Positions 1 to 10,934 are shown, counted from the first letter of the stretch. The stretch: DNA of 64,000 nt from Leuctra nigra (GCA_934045905.1 OW203767.1:12155073-12219072); one strand, 5' to 3'. Numbers and translations are program-made. Notes: generated by a model from the sequence alone, not told the origin.

Positions 1-586
1 GAAAATAAGTATACGTTTTTAATGTGCTAAATTTATACACAACTTCATACAAAAAAAAATATATTGTATAATTTTTACGTAATTGAGCGCACCAAGAGAA
101 ATGCAGCCACACTTGAGACGTGAGCTTTTCGCAAGTTTCATGGACGTCATGTATAAGCCTTGCCTGCTTCCACGTGACACCCAGCACCTCATCCAACTTA
201 TGCATCCAATCGCTTTCCGAAAGAAATCTTAGTTTGATCGCCGACGTTATCTCACGAATGAAGCGGAAGCGCCGAATTACTAACCGGATATGACATCATC
301 AATCAAGGCAGTGCAATTTTCCGGGGTTCTGGAGACAGCCATTTTCAATGTAGGTTTGTGGAATCTTGATTGCTGTGCTTCGTGACTTCTGCCAAGCAAC
401 TCGGTTCGTATTGTGAAAAGTATATCTGAAATCGGAACAACTGAACAAAGATGAGCTCAAGAATCTGCAGTTTGTTCGTTGATGTGGAATAAACATTATT
501 ACCGCTGATTCACGTTGTTTATTTCTGTTTCGGTGAATGCTGGAATTGCAGTGTCTGATTTGATATGTGGTCCACAATCGGTTCTA
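1..586. other. Intergenic, no gene seen
   Basis: I see no convincing gene here. The short open frames lack family signatures and splice context, and nothing repeated was recognised before the foldback element that starts near 587. Confidence 0.5.
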
Positions 587-1278
587 GGGTATTTTACCGA
601 CGGACAGTTTACCGACGGACACATTACCGAAAAACAGGGGGGGACACTTTACCGACGGACAGATTACCGAAATCTACCCGGACACTTTACCGATTTTTTT
701 TTTTACATTTTCCACAAATATTTTTTCCAAAATCAAGACAGAATTTTATAAAATTTTCACAAATATTTTTTCAAAATTTTTGACAAAATTTTATAAAATT
801 TCTACAAATATTTTTTCCAAAATGTTGAAAAAATTTTATAAAATTACCACAAATATTTTTCCAAAGTTTTGACAAAATTTACACAATTTTTTTCTTCGAA
901 ATATTGTCAAAGTTTTATACAATTTTAACATTTTTTTTAAGATTTAAAAAAAAACTAAAAGAAAGCTAAACACGAAACACGAAATTTTCGTAACACCATA
1001 AAACGCGAAATTTCATTATCTTATGATGATAAATTTTGGAAAAAATATTTGAAAGTTTGAAAAAAATATTCGTAGAAATTTTATAAAATTATATAAAATT
1101 TTGTAAAAATTTTGAAAAAACTATTTGTGGAAAATGTAAAAAAAAAATCGGTAAAGTGTCTGGGTAAATTTCGGTAATCTGTCCGTCGGTAAAGTGTCCC
1201 CCCCTGTTTTTCGGTAATGTGTCCGTCGGTAAACTGTCCGTCGGTAAAGTGTCCGTCGGTAAACTGTCCGATTACCCC
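587..1278. mobile_element. Foldback element with repetitive inverted termini
   Basis: The two ends are inverted copies of each other. The left end (587-690) carries repeated ACCGACGGACA units, an ATTACCGAAAAACAGG segment and ACACTTTACCGA. The right end (1148-1278) carries the reverse complement in the same order, for example TCGGTAAAGTGTC and CCTGTTTTTCGGTAAT. The centre is A/T-rich and internally repetitive, with many variants of ACAAATATTTTTTCCAAAAT, and encodes nothing. This is a non-autonomous foldback or MITE-like element. I could not define a convincing target-site duplication, although CACAATC occurs just outside both ends. Confidence 0.8.
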
Positions 1279-1464
1279 ACAATCTATTCCCCTGTGAAAT
1301 GATGTTAAGATGTATTTTAATACGTATCTTGCTGTGGACAAGTCATTGATAACAAAAAGGTTGGAATCGTCCGCAGAATTTCGGATTGATTCTGTTTTAA
1401 TTTTTCTGAATACCTATGCAATTGGAAAAATAATACGGAAATACATTGTATTCAAATGAACACA

Positions 1465-2044
1465 ATTTATTGAGCGAGCGAAGCGAGCGACTCCATTTGG
1501 CTCTTTTAGCACGGACCTCTGTTTTTTTTTTTTTTTTTTTTTTTGTTTTTGTTTTTGTATGCTAAAGGAAGCAATAGAAGTCGCACCGTTTCACCGATCG
1601 ACCTGAAATTTTGCACACATGTAAAGACAACCTTCTCTGTTTGCAGACCCAATTTTTTTTTGAAATCCATCCATTGGTTCATTGTTAAAATAAGTATCTC
1701 CTGATAGCCTAAAAAATGAAAATGGTCTTCGAGAAATGTGATCAAACTCATATTTAGCATGGTCAGTAAGACCAACAATGTCACTTATTTTACCAATTTT
1801 CAGCCGAATCTGTCAAGAAAGTATGCACTTATTGACATTTTTAATAGCTGTCAGAAATGAAACATTGAAAATTAATGTCTTTCCAATGCAACTGAATCTG
1901 ATTTGCTTTAGGTACAAGAGTGTTTTGATGGTATGTACACTTTTTTAGTGAAAAGCAGATATTTTTATGTGTATTGAGTTGATCAAATTTGAATAATTCA
2001 ATTTGGATCATAGTTTCCAACAAATCATTTCGAGTTTTTAAGGA
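1465..2044 (+). repeat. Dispersed repeat copy 1 (GAGCGAGCGAAGCGAGCG family)
   Basis: It starts with TTGAGCGAGCGAAGCGAGCG, followed by CTCCATTTGGCTCTTTTAGCA, a T tract, and the phrase CTGAAATTTTGCACACATGT. Related segments occur at about 7886-8560 and 40425-40860, with the same order of landmarks: GAGCG start, GATC..CTGAAATTTTGCACAC, AACTGAATCTGATTTGCT. The copies are diverged and non-coding. The class is unknown to me. The jockey-type LINE inserted directly next to, or inside, this copy. Confidence 0.7.
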
Positions 2045-2059
2045 CCTTGATTGTCTTTT
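2045..2059. repeat. 15-bp target-site duplication, left copy
   Basis: CCTTGATTGTCTTTT here is repeated exactly at 6530-6544. The two copies bracket the LINE whose ORFs run on the minus strand. A 15-bp exact direct repeat at these positions is the expected footprint of target-primed reverse transcription. Confidence 0.85.
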
Positions 2060-2208
2060 GTCTTCGCTCTTGTTGGCTACTACATACTTGTAGTGCCTGA
2101 ATTTTCAGATACCGTACACATAATGTTTGTACATAACTCTGTCATGACATTTGGAAATTATAAAAATTGTAAAAAATTGACACAAATTTAGACTATAGGA
2201 GTCAAGAG

Positions 2209-4848
2209 CTAGGAAGTAACATCAGCCAGTCTGCTGATTAGTGGATTTCCATGGTCTCCGAGTGCTGCGTAGAACGACTCTCTCTGATTTTCCATGACTT
2301 CGTGGAGATAGGCAAATCCTATATCTTGGTGTATGCTCTTCGTCCGGGTGAACATCGGAGTGCGCAGGGCGATCTTGAGGGCCCTGTTCTGCACCCTCTG
2401 CAGCATTGTTCTCGCTCCCGCTGAAGTCCTCTCGTACCACACTGGTGAGGCGTACGTCAGTGTGGGCACGATGACGCTCTGGATAAGAAGCAGCTTGCTG
2501 GTGAGCGGCATGGATTTGCTTTTGAGCAGTGGGAACAGCGCCGCCGTCTTCCCGTTGGCCTTGCTGGCAATCTTCTCAGCGTGGGCCTTCCAGGAGAGCT
2601 TGGCATCCAGGGTGACACCCAGGTAAACATTGCTGGGAGACCAGGAGACATCTGTACCAGAGATGTTTATGGTAGGGGGTTGAAATTTCCGTCGCTTGGT
2701 GAAGAGTGTTGCCTCTGTCTTAGATGAATTTAGGGCTATACGGTTCTCTGTATACCAGTGGCTGAGTACGTCTAATGCTTTTTGCAGAGGCGGGCCAAGT
2801 TGATTAGATGCCATAGATTGGCAGATGACTGCGGCATCGTCAGCATAGAAAGCTACTTCTGTGTCCGGAATGTTAGTTGGGATGTCATTGGTGAAGATGT
2901 TGAAGAGGATGGGGCTAATGATAGATCCCTGAGGAACTCCAGCCAGAATAGGCCTCGCTGAAGAACAGGCACCGTTGATGTGAACGGTGAAGGATCTTTG
3001 ATTTAAATAGGAGTGGATGATATTGATTAAGTAGTTGGGGAATTGATATTTAATTAGTTTTTGTAGTAGGCCTTCATGCCAAACTCTATCAAATGCTTTA
3101 GCAACGTCCAGGAAAACTATACCAGTTCCTTTCAGCTTTTTAAATCCATCGTTTATCTTGTCAACCACACGTAGAAGCTGATGTGTTGTTGAATGCTTCT
3201 GTCGAAAGCCAAACTGCTCATTGATCAGCAGCTTTGTAGCGTTTGCGTGGCCTCTAATTCGAGCATGAAGGACCTTTTCAAAAAGCTTCGATAGTGATGA
3301 GAGGAGACTAATCGGCCGGTAATTTGCAGGGTCACGAAGATTCTTTCCCGCTTTCGGGAACACAATGACTTTGGCTACTTTCCATTGGGTGGGGAAGTGT
3401 TGAAGACGGAGACTGGCATTAAATATTTCAAGGATACGTTCACCGGCAGGTATAGGAAGTTCTTTAAGAATCGTGTTTGTGATCTCGTCAATACCAGGTG
3501 CCTTGCCATTTGCAAGTTCATTTAGATATATAATTACTTCGTCCATAGAGCAGAGAACGACTTCATCATCTTCAGCCTGCGCCTTGTGTATAGCAAGATG
3601 GGTTCTTACTTCAGCCTCGATATGTGCTGATGAATTAGTCGGCGGGTTTGGGGAAAACTGATTTTGAAGCGAATCTGCTAGAACTTCTGCCTTATCATGT
3701 GGGCTGCATGCAAGGTGTGTACTACCTTGAATGGGTGGATTTGGTTGTTTGCTTCTTGTCAGTCGTTTTGCCATGGACCAGAGTGGACGACTCCCTGGTT
3801 CTAGTGTGGCTACAGCATCTTCCCACCTCTCTCTCCTGTGGCGACGAATTAATTCCTTTACAGATCTGTCTAAGAGCTTATATTCTTCATGTAAATCAGG
3901 TGTTCTGAGCGCCTGCCATCTCCTACGTGCACGGTTTCGAGTGGCTATTGACAGTTTAATTCCACGTGGAAGATCAAATATTGTGCACCTTTTTGTATTA
4001 CAAATGGGAACACTGATCGCTCTTGCTTCCATAATATTTTCCGTTAATTTATTTACTGCTAAATCTATATCCTGAAGCGAATCAAGTGGTCCACTCTCCA
4101 ACTTATTTGATAAATGCTCTCTGAACTTTTCCCAGTCTGCTTTTCTGTAATTGAATCGAATGATGGGATCAACGATCTCGTATGAGTCCCCTACGCTCAA
4201 AAGTACAGGATTATGATCTGAAGACAATTCTAAAAGTGTTTCTAATTCAATGGAATGTCGCAGATTTTTCACCACCGCAATGTCAAGAACATCAGCTCTT
4301 CCTGTAGGGATATGAAGATGTGTCGCTTCTTGCGGTCCAGTCACAGTAAAGTCACTTATACGGGAGAGTGAAAGGAGAGTGCGGCCATTGGCGTTGACAA
4401 CTCGCGAGTTCCAGGCTGTATGCTTAGCATTAAGGTCGCCACCGAGAATAGTCGGGTAATTCGAGTCCATTAATGCCTCTATATCTGCTGTGAGAAGCTT
4501 AGTTCGCGGAGGACAATACGTGGCTATAAGCCGGAGTGGACCCAGTTTAGTAAAAAGCAGGATAGCGGTAGCCTCTATTGATTTCGTTTCAGGTAAAACA
4601 ATCTCGTAGTGACTTACTCGATTGTCAATGATGATTGCAGTCCCTCCTGCTCTCCTGTCTCCTGGACGATCAGTTCTATACACTGAGTGATTGGCAAGCT
4701 TAAGCTTGTCCTTAGGGTTAAGATGGGTCTCACAGACAAGGGCAGCCATTAAATTTCGTGATTCCATCAATAGAAGTAATTCGTCTTTACGAGAACTTAT
4801 GCTATTAGCATTCCAAATGATTAGATTAATTGAATTAATCGCTGGCAT
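2209..4848 (-). CDS. LINE ORF2: endonuclease/reverse transcriptase
   Basis: This 879-residue protein copies the element's RNA into nicked chromosomal DNA. I chose the ATG at 4848 (start MPAINSINLIIWNANS) because the longer open frame begins with a non-ATG codon. The N-terminal endonuclease/exonuclease/phosphatase domain shows WNANS (about residues 10-15), the catalytic glutamate in LVCETHL, GGDLNAKHTAW, and SDHNPVL (about 211-217). The reverse transcriptase shows FLDVAKAFDRVWH (about 577-590), PQGSIISPILFNIFTNDI, and the catalytic box FYADDAAV (about 665-672). No frameshift or stop interrupts it. The ATG lies inside the last codons of ORF1, a 14-nt overlap, so translation probably needs reinitiation or ribosomal coupling. 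An RNase H domain is not evident, as usual for Jockey. Confidence 0.95.
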   Translation of the reverse strand: MPAINSINLIIWNANSISSRKDELLLLMESRNLMAALVCETHLNPKDKLKLANHSVYRTDRPGDRRAGGTAIIIDNRVSHYEIVLPETKSIEATAILLFTKLGPLRLIATYCPPRTKLLTADIEALMDSNYPTILGGDLNAKHTAWNSRVVNANGRTLLSLSRISDFTVTGPQEATHLHIPTGRADVLDIAVVKNLRHSIELETLLELSSDHNPVLLSVGDSYEIVDPIIRFNYRKADWEKFREHLSNKLESGPLDSLQDIDLAVNKLTENIMEARAISVPICNTKRCTIFDLPRGIKLSIATRNRARRRWQALRTPDLHEEYKLLDRSVKELIRRHRRERWEDAVATLEPGSRPLWSMAKRLTRSKQPNPPIQGSTHLACSPHDKAEVLADSLQNQFSPNPPTNSSAHIEAEVRTHLAIHKAQAEDDEVVLCSMDEVIIYLNELANGKAPGIDEITNTILKELPIPAGERILEIFNASLRLQHFPTQWKVAKVIVFPKAGKNLRDPANYRPISLLSSLSKLFEKVLHARIRGHANATKLLINEQFGFRQKHSTTHQLLRVVDKINDGFKKLKGTGIVFLDVAKAFDRVWHEGLLQKLIKYQFPNYLINIIHSYLNQRSFTVHINGACSSARPILAGVPQGSIISPILFNIFTNDIPTNIPDTEVAFYADDAAVICQSMASNQLGPPLQKALDVLSHWYTENRIALNSSKTEATLFTKRRKFQPPTINISGTDVSWSPSNVYLGVTLDAKLSWKAHAEKIASKANGKTAALFPLLKSKSMPLTSKLLLIQSVIVPTLTYASPVWYERTSAGARTMLQRVQNRALKIALRTPMFTRTKSIHQDIGFAYLHEVMENQRESFYAALGDHGNPLISRLADVTS

Positions 4849-6304
4849 TGCGATTTTGTACAGACAAAAGAAGAGTTGGCACAAAACTTGCCAGAGACGT
4901 AATGATGGGGTGAATGTTCATATTAACTATAAAAATTGCAATGCCGTTTATAAGGGCTATCCAATCAATAGTTGATTGTTGAGGTACTACCGGTTGTACG
5001 AGTTCAGGAAGAGCATTGGGTGGCCTCTCTGCTTCTTCTAAGGCAGTGGTGTTTGAGGACGAGGGTTGCTCTGGATTTATCTGAGTGTTCAAAACAGAAG
5101 CAAAAGTCCGTGGTTGCGCCAATGAGACTCGTGGCACGGGCGTGGGTTGCGTCTGAGTATTCCCTCGGTTATCATGCTGTGGAGAAGAGCCATCTTGCTG
5201 CTGTGGACGTCGGGCTCGAGTAGCATGACGAGTTGCTGCCTTGATGACATCACATCCTCGGTAGCAAGCGGCATGCTGCTGATTGCAGTTACAGCACTTT
5301 GCTGTTTCTGGTGACTCCTTACACTCCTTAACCTGATGCACACCTCCACATCGAACACATCGTGGCTGGCGATGACAAAATTTGGCCGTATGACCCACTC
5401 TTTGACAATTAAAACATTGTATGACATTAATCTTCTTGCTCCGTGGGGCCTCGGTGGAGACCACGCAGTAGAGGAGTCTCTTGATTTGGCTGAGGTCCAC
5501 TGGAGCCTGACCACTCGTACTTACTAGCGTACATTCAAAAAGGGGCAAAAGACGTGTACTGTCTCCAGGCATCTTCATCTGCCGCACAGAGCGGACATTG
5601 AAGCCTTGCTGCTTCAGCTCCTCTTGAATGTCTTCTGTTTCAGCAGATTGTGGCAGACCTCTCAGAACAAAACGCTGTGATCTAGTGCGCTCAGTTGGAA
5701 ACGTGTAGTACTCTATTCCCTCAGTCGAGTCTAGGGCGGAGGTAATTAGTTTGTACGAGGTAATATCTCTAATGATTACTCGAGAAACTTCGAGACCAGG
5801 TTTGATTATGAATGCCCCTTGTTCTGGACATACAGCGGAGAGCAACTCAACTAATGCCTTATGAGATTTCATATTTTGAATCACTATTGGTGGGATTTTA
5901 TACTTCTTATCTGGCAAAGTCTCCGCCGTCATCGGGGTCGTGTCCATATCATTTGCACTTGCAAGCGGCTCAAATGAGTTCTGCGTACGCACAAGGTTGA
6001 TCACTCTCTTGGATGATGGGCCTGAAGCATCTGACCCAGATGATCGTGTGCTGGGACGATCGTTACAATTACGACGCCTTTTATTTCCTGTCACCATCGT
6101 GAAACCATCGGGAACTATGTTCAAAGACATCTCATTGGTTGCAGACTCAACTTGCATTAGCTCCGTGTCCGATTCATCACTAGACGAAAAATCATTTATA
6201 GAAGCTCCTATGGGTTGACTAGAAATGTTTATGACATTGTCTACAGCTGAAGGGGCATCTAGCCGGTTTACTTCATCACTCCAAACTTTATATATTCCAC
6301 TCAT
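4835..6304 (-). CDS. LINE ORF1: gag-like nucleic-acid-binding protein
   Basis: This 489-residue protein starts at an ATG at 6304. The N-terminal 130 residues are polar, with Ser/Asp-rich and KRRR segments. A pre-C2HC region typical of Jockey ORF1 lies at about 205-280 (RFVLRGLPQSAETEDIQEEL). It is followed at about 295-345 by three zinc-knuckle-like motifs: CFNCQRVGHTAKFC, CVRCGGVHQVKEC and CCNCNQQHAACYRGC. It is expected to coat the element RNA and guide it to chromatin. The C terminus is Gln/Pro-rich and ends in a hydrophobic stretch. Its stop codon lies 14 nt downstream of the ORF2 ATG. Confidence 0.93.
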   Translation of the reverse strand: MSGIYKVWSDEVNRLDAPSAVDNVINISSQPIGASINDFSSSDESDTELMQVESATNEMSLNIVPDGFTMVTGNKRRRNCNDRPSTRSSGSDASGPSSKRVINLVRTQNSFEPLASANDMDTTPMTAETLPDKKYKIPPIVIQNMKSHKALVELLSAVCPEQGAFIIKPGLEVSRVIIRDITSYKLITSALDSTEGIEYYTFPTERTRSQRFVLRGLPQSAETEDIQEELKQQGFNVRSVRQMKMPGDSTRLLPLFECTLVSTSGQAPVDLSQIKRLLYCVVSTEAPRSKKINVIQCFNCQRVGHTAKFCHRQPRCVRCGGVHQVKECKESPETAKCCNCNQQHAACYRGCDVIKAATRHATRARRPQQQDGSSPQHDNRGNTQTQPTPVPRVSLAQPRTFASVLNTQINPEQPSSSNTTALEEAERPPNALPELVQPVVPQQSTIDWIALINGIAIFIVNMNIHPIITSLASFVPTLLLSVQNRNASD

Positions 6305-6529
6305 TGCTCACATTACTTCAAGTCCAAATGAGCTACAAGCGTCTCTTGGTAGGTTTCGTAGACCTAGTATATAAAACTATTTTCTAATACTTTAAACAGA
6401 TTCTGACGCGGAAAAATGGTTTGAATGGCTCCCAAAATATCTAATATCACCATTCAACACAACAAACATGCAAAACTAGCGATTAATCCACAAATATAAG
6501 CGAAAATACTGAGAATAATTCACAGAACT

Positions 6530-6544
6530 CCTTGATTGTCTTTT
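6530..6544. repeat. 15-bp target-site duplication, right copy
   Basis: This is an exact second copy of CCTTGATTGTCTTTT. It marks the 5' end of the minus-strand LINE at 6529. Confidence 0.85.
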
Positions 6545-7785
6545 CGTCAATTCGTAGTTCTGATGGCCGTGCCTCCCGTGTTTCTACTTGGCTGATTTTG
6601 CATCCAGGAGGGATTAGAAACATAAGCTCAAATTTCAATAATATCATTGAGTGGCGTTTGTTCTCTTCTAGCGTTCACACGTCATTCCAAATCTCTCCTG
6701 CATTGTGCTTCTTTTCGTTGATAATTTTGGCAATTTGGTGTACTTTGTGAAGGTATTAGTAAAATTGAATCGCTTTTAAAGCATAGATATTAGGTATCTA
6801 CAGTTTTTGTCCAGGGGATTGATTATTTCAAATTATTTTCTTCTTGGAAACGTTGGATTTATTCCGTTTCTGAGCTTCTGTCTAGCCTGACATTTCCTTG
6901 AAGGTTAGGTTTATCTCGGATTACACATTAATGGTGGTCATACAATGACACATTGTTTTATATTGATTCAGTGGATCGTAGTTTGCTTTCAGTTTGACTT
7001 AAAATAATGTTTTCTGTGTGTTAACGAACGCATATTCGGTTAATGTTTGCGCACGTGTCGTGCTCGCTCATTCAACGCGTTACACAGAGCGTTTTCCTAG
7101 TTATTATTATGATTACTTGTATACCTTGATTCGAGGCACATACGTTTTGAAAATAAAATGGTATCATATAAATAACACTAATTATTAAATAGTTATACTA
7201 ACCTTCAGCAGTGTTTGTGTAGACGCATATCTACTTCTGGAGTTGGGTAGTAATCTGGGTCTGGGGTATACATGTGGTCCTCAAAGTCCGTAAACGCAAA
7301 AATATAATTTTTGAATTTGTAGGCCTCAGCCACTGATGGAACTCTTTGTGTCTAAAGATTCTAATGACTAGGTATAAGCTTGGAAATAGTCTACTGCAAC
7401 GGTGGCATCTTGCAGCGATCATAGTGTCACGCCAACCGTCATCCAGTGTACTAAATACTATACCTACAACCTACTGAACTGTACATTGCACAATAAAGTG
7501 AGTGTTTTGAATAATAAGTGAATGATTGAATTAACATTAAATGAATGAGTGAAGTCTTATCAATCTGTAAGATGTTTGAAATACATACACAAAACAGGAT
7601 AATGGTTATAATGTCATATTCAATAAGACTTTAAACTTTGAATTGTTAGTAGTTTGTATACAGAACTGTAGTTTTTTTATCAAGCTCTTTATTCATTCAG
7701 AAACATTTCCACAAGTGTGAATATAATATATACTAAATATAAAAGAGCATCAAATCCAACTTCTTTATTATAGCAGTTGCAAACG
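6545..7785. other. Intergenic with one dispersed-repeat core
   Basis: No gene was recognised. The only structured item is a dispersed repeat core at about 7050-7115, listed separately. The rest is AT-rich single-copy-looking sequence. Confidence 0.5.
7050..7115 (+). repeat. Dispersed repeat core, copy 1
   Basis: The segment GTGCTCGCTCATTCAACGCG followed by TTACACAGAGCGTTTTCCTA recurs with few changes at about 40998-41063 and 44350-44415. The conserved part reads approximately CATCAACGCGTTACRCTG then CGTTTTCCTAGTT. Its boundaries and class are unknown. It is non-coding. Confidence 0.7.
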
Positions 7786-7859
7786 TTGCACTGGTACTGG
7801 TTGCACTGGTACTGGTTGCACTTGTTCTGGTTGCACTGGTACTGGTACTGGTACTGGCA
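7786..7859 (+). repeat. GGTACT/TTGCACTGG minisatellite
   Basis: About four units of TTGCACTGGTACTGG sit in tandem and end in pure GGTACT repeats. It is translatable but without family similarity, so it is treated as a simple tandem repeat. Confidence 0.85.
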
Positions 7860-7885
7860 TTGCTTGAAAATAAATTATAACGCGG

Positions 7886-8560
7886 TTATTGCTAGTGAGC
7901 GTAGCGAGCGTCTCCATTCGGCACTTTTGAACACATTCTCTGTTGTTATTTTTATTTTTTTGAAATCACAGGTCACATTGTTTTTCTGATCGAGCTGAAA
8001 TTTTGCACACAATTCTAACTAATTAGATAGTGTATAGTTTTTGAGCGCTGTCCTCTGATTGGATGGTTAATGAAAATGCCATGCAGCTCATACCTCTTGA
8101 CCTATCAATTTTTTCACTGTGTTTTTAGGCTGTCGTATAGTTTTAGGGTTGGAAATCCGCTGATTGGGTGAAATTAAAAAAAAGGTTAGATCAAGTTTTA
8201 ATTTTACATGGCCATTAAAATAACCATTGTCTTATTTTTTTTAAAAACTGTCCAACAGTTGAGAACATATAATTTTTTACTTGTTGAAATAGCTTTCAGA
8301 AAGTGATGTTACGAAATGGGAATTATTATACACTGCATATAACTGAATCTGATTTGCTAAATATGAACCTATCAAAAGTGTATAGGTCAGTTTCGTTAAT
8401 GAAAAACAGGTACTTTTATGTTATCTTGTGGATCACGGTCAATTCACTGGTGAGGATGTATGTTTTCTGGGCCAGTCCCGGCAAAATTCTGAGCCTAAAA
8501 TACCGGAATATCTACATGGGACACGATTTCGTAGGTATTCAATGACATCGACAAAATGAT
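7886..8560 (+). repeat. Dispersed repeat copy 2 (GAGCG family)
   Basis: It begins TGAGCGTAGCGAGCGTCTCC, then has GATCGAGCTGAAATTTTGCA and later AACTGAATCTGATTTGCT and a GGTACTTTTATGTTAT segment. The order matches the copy at 1465-2044. It is diverged and non-coding. Confidence 0.65.
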
Positions 8561-8739
8561 CTATTGACTCTACTTTTATTCCATTGATTATTTTATGAAT
8601 ACGATCACATAGATTGTTGCACATGAAATAAATAATTATTAAATACTTACTAACTACTTAACTACTGTTAAGTAAGAGACATCAATCAACGTATTGGGCA
8701 TCTATCAGTTATCCCATCTATCACCAGAATGCTCCTAAA

Positions 8740-8890
8740 ATGACTGGTAAAATCAACAATAAAAATAAACAAACACATAAATAAATAAAAAAATATAATA
8801 AAAAAAAATATATAAAATGCAAACATAAATAAATAAATAAGTAAAAATTAGCAAATACAAATAAATTTATAAATAAATAATAAATAATAT
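8740..8890. repeat. AAAT-rich simple sequence
   Basis: Irregular runs of (AAAT)n and A tracts lie immediately downstream of the last gustatory receptor. There is no coding content. Confidence 0.8.
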
Positions 8891-9049
8891 GTGATTTTAA
8901 GAAATATTGATGCACACGTAATTATTGACAAAAGTATGGGATAACGTCCAAAGTTAACAGAACAATTACAATTTTATCTACTTATCAATGATGGAATACG
9001 GTACGGCGAATCATCAAAAATATGAATAAAGTATATTGCGGATTGGCAA

Positions 9050-10189
9050 TCAGTTTGAAGTGAATAAAATCACCGTATAAGTAGCTATTGTACTCATCAT
9101 ACCTAATAGAAAAGTTGGATTCAAGTTGAAGACACCACACGCTGTGAACACAATCCTTCCCTGCATCAAGTGTTGTGAGAACAACATCAACTCTTCCTTT
9201 ACTTCATCAGTGACGTCATCAAGTGTCAAACACTCCTTCACCAACAGAGACATGTCATTGGTCGCCTCACATGTCAGGTGACATGAAATAATAATCGCGA
9301 GTAGATTTGATATGTTAAGAAAAGTCCACATCGTCATTGAAACCAAGAATAGGTTTGATAAAGTAGAATTATTTGTGAAGAAATTGGTAGTCGTAAATGT
9401 CCAGAAAATATATCCAGTTAAGGTGACTAAAAGATAAAAGATTGTTGATAACATAACTACTCCAAACACATCGTTTATTATTGACACTATGTTTTTGATT
9501 GCCATGTGAATTCGACAAAGTGACTGAACTGCTTTCGGTAATGTATCAATGCATTCCGAGATATTTCCTTCCTGCGAAGAATTTTCTTTTTGTTCGATAT
9601 AGAACAGAGATTTCAGTTTCGCCTTAACAGATAAAGAAATTTTCATTACCAAAAATACAAGAGAAATGTACGCCAAACTTGATGCAAAGAATGTTACATA
9701 CGTTAAATAAGTGTAAAAGAATGATTCAAAGTTGTATCTACCAAAGATCAAATAGTCCAGAGCAGCCAGTGTTATGACAAAAAAGAAATATAAGAACATT
9801 TCAATATAAACAAATATATGGACATTCTTCAGTAGGTCTACGTCACTAAAAACAGAGGAAATGGCCACTAATTCTTGGCAGACGTATTTAACTTTGGAAC
9901 CCGTATCGTAAAAGGCAAACGACGCTATTGGAACTATCGCTGACGCTCCGACTGCTAAGTACATGACGTTGTTCGTAACAAGGACCTGGTAGATGGAGGA
10001 ATGATCACCCATATAGTCTTGAGCTAATAATATTACCCTCACGACTCCGACGCTGTTTATTGCAATCAAGACTAGGTTGTAGATAACCCAGACTTTTGAT
10101 TGCTGGAAGTTCAAGTCAAATGGAGCTAAACCCAATACCCGACAGAAGTGGTAGATACAACGGTATGAAAAGCGTACTTCAGAGTTCAT
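9050..10189 (-). CDS. Gustatory receptor (tandem member 5, most 3')
   Basis: This is an intronless 379-residue, seven-transmembrane ligand-gated channel of the insect gustatory receptor family, expected in sensory-neuron dendrites. The ATG at 10189 (MNSEVRFSYRCIYHFCR) was chosen because the longer frame opens with GTG. The N terminus has the family's cytoplasmic RCIYHFCRVLGLAPFDL segment. Hydrophobic helices recur through the body. The C terminus has FTACGVFNLNPTFLLGMM followed by ATYTVILFT, matching the conserved last helix. The canonical family ending TYhhhhhQF lacks its QF here. The 3' coding end is nearly identical to the four upstream paralogues. The tastant cannot be inferred. Confidence 0.92.
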   Translation of the reverse strand: MNSEVRFSYRCIYHFCRVLGLAPFDLNFQQSKVWVIYNLVLIAINSVGVVRVILLAQDYMGDHSSIYQVLVTNNVMYLAVGASAIVPIASFAFYDTGSKVKYVCQELVAISSVFSDVDLLKNVHIFVYIEMFLYFFFVITLAALDYLIFGRYNFESFFYTYLTYVTFFASSLAYISLVFLVMKISLSVKAKLKSLFYIEQKENSSQEGNISECIDTLPKAVQSLCRIHMAIKNIVSIINDVFGVVMLSTIFYLLVTLTGYIFWTFTTTNFFTNNSTLSNLFLVSMTMWTFLNISNLLAIIISCHLTCEATNDMSLLVKECLTLDDVTDEVKEELMLFSQHLMQGRIVFTACGVFNLNPTFLLGMMSTIATYTVILFTSN

Positions 10190-10934
10190 TTTCTTCACAA
10201 TTTATATTTCTATTTAATTTATATCATTGGAAATTTAACACTTTCGAAGCTCTTCAACTATTAAAACAAACGTTATTAAAATACATCTCAATACCACTTC
10301 CATTCTTTTTCGAGTCCTGTAGAACATGCAACCGTCAACCTGTCAGTGCCTCCAATTGCGAACGAGTTGCTGTTGGTTCGGATTGTACGAATGTACATGA
10401 AAATTTTGTATCGTTGAAGGATGTTCGTGAAATACCCCTTTTTCCTGACTTTAGTTATGCTAACAACTCTGCGAGTTCAATATTTTACTTTGCATGCTGC
10501 TAGAGTAATGCTATAATAATAAACACTACCTCGTTTGATAGTAAATCAATATAATTCATAGTAATGCATGGATGAACTGACAGGTAAAATAATAAACATT
10601 TACGTTCATCAGCGTTAGATCGAAATTGAGACAAACTACCTAGGTAGGAATAATATTTTCTAAAGGACAGCTCGTAGATAGAAAACAACAAGTCATGATA
10701 ATAATTTTAATTTCAATTTCCTGTAATTGTTACAACAAATACGGTATCATTGAAGAGAAAAGATATTAACTGTAAAGATGAAATGAACGAACAGAATAGA
10801 GAAACCGTTGTGAAATTTTAAAAGTAAACATTGCTTCATTTTGAAGGATGACATGTTCTTTCCTATCAGAATTATTCGTAAATGAATAGCCAAAATATAT
10901 TCCCTCACAATAACACAATAAGTTTTAATAATCA
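10190..10934. other. Spacer between receptor genes
   Basis: AT-rich spacer. No gene or repeat was recognised; the promoter of the downstream minus-strand receptor should lie here, but no clear TATA box is visible. Confidence 0.5.

Larger units (their letters stand above)
2060..6529 (-). mobile_element. Full-length Jockey-type non-LTR retrotransposon
   Basis: This 4.47-kb minus-strand element is bounded by an exact 15-bp direct repeat. Going 5' to 3' on the minus strand it has a 5' UTR (6529-6305), ORF1 with gag-like zinc knuckles, ORF2 with an apurinic-type endonuclease and reverse transcriptase, and a short 3' UTR (2208-2060). Both ORFs are open over full length, which suggests a recent insertion that could still be competent. 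The 3' tail is not a long poly(A). At most, the four A residues within the duplication could represent it. The ORF architecture is that of the Jockey clade. Confidence 0.9.

Noticed and set aside
587..1290. CACAATC flanks as a target-site duplication of the foldback element
   Set aside because: The match is not directly adjacent on the left and degrades after 7 bp; not convincing.
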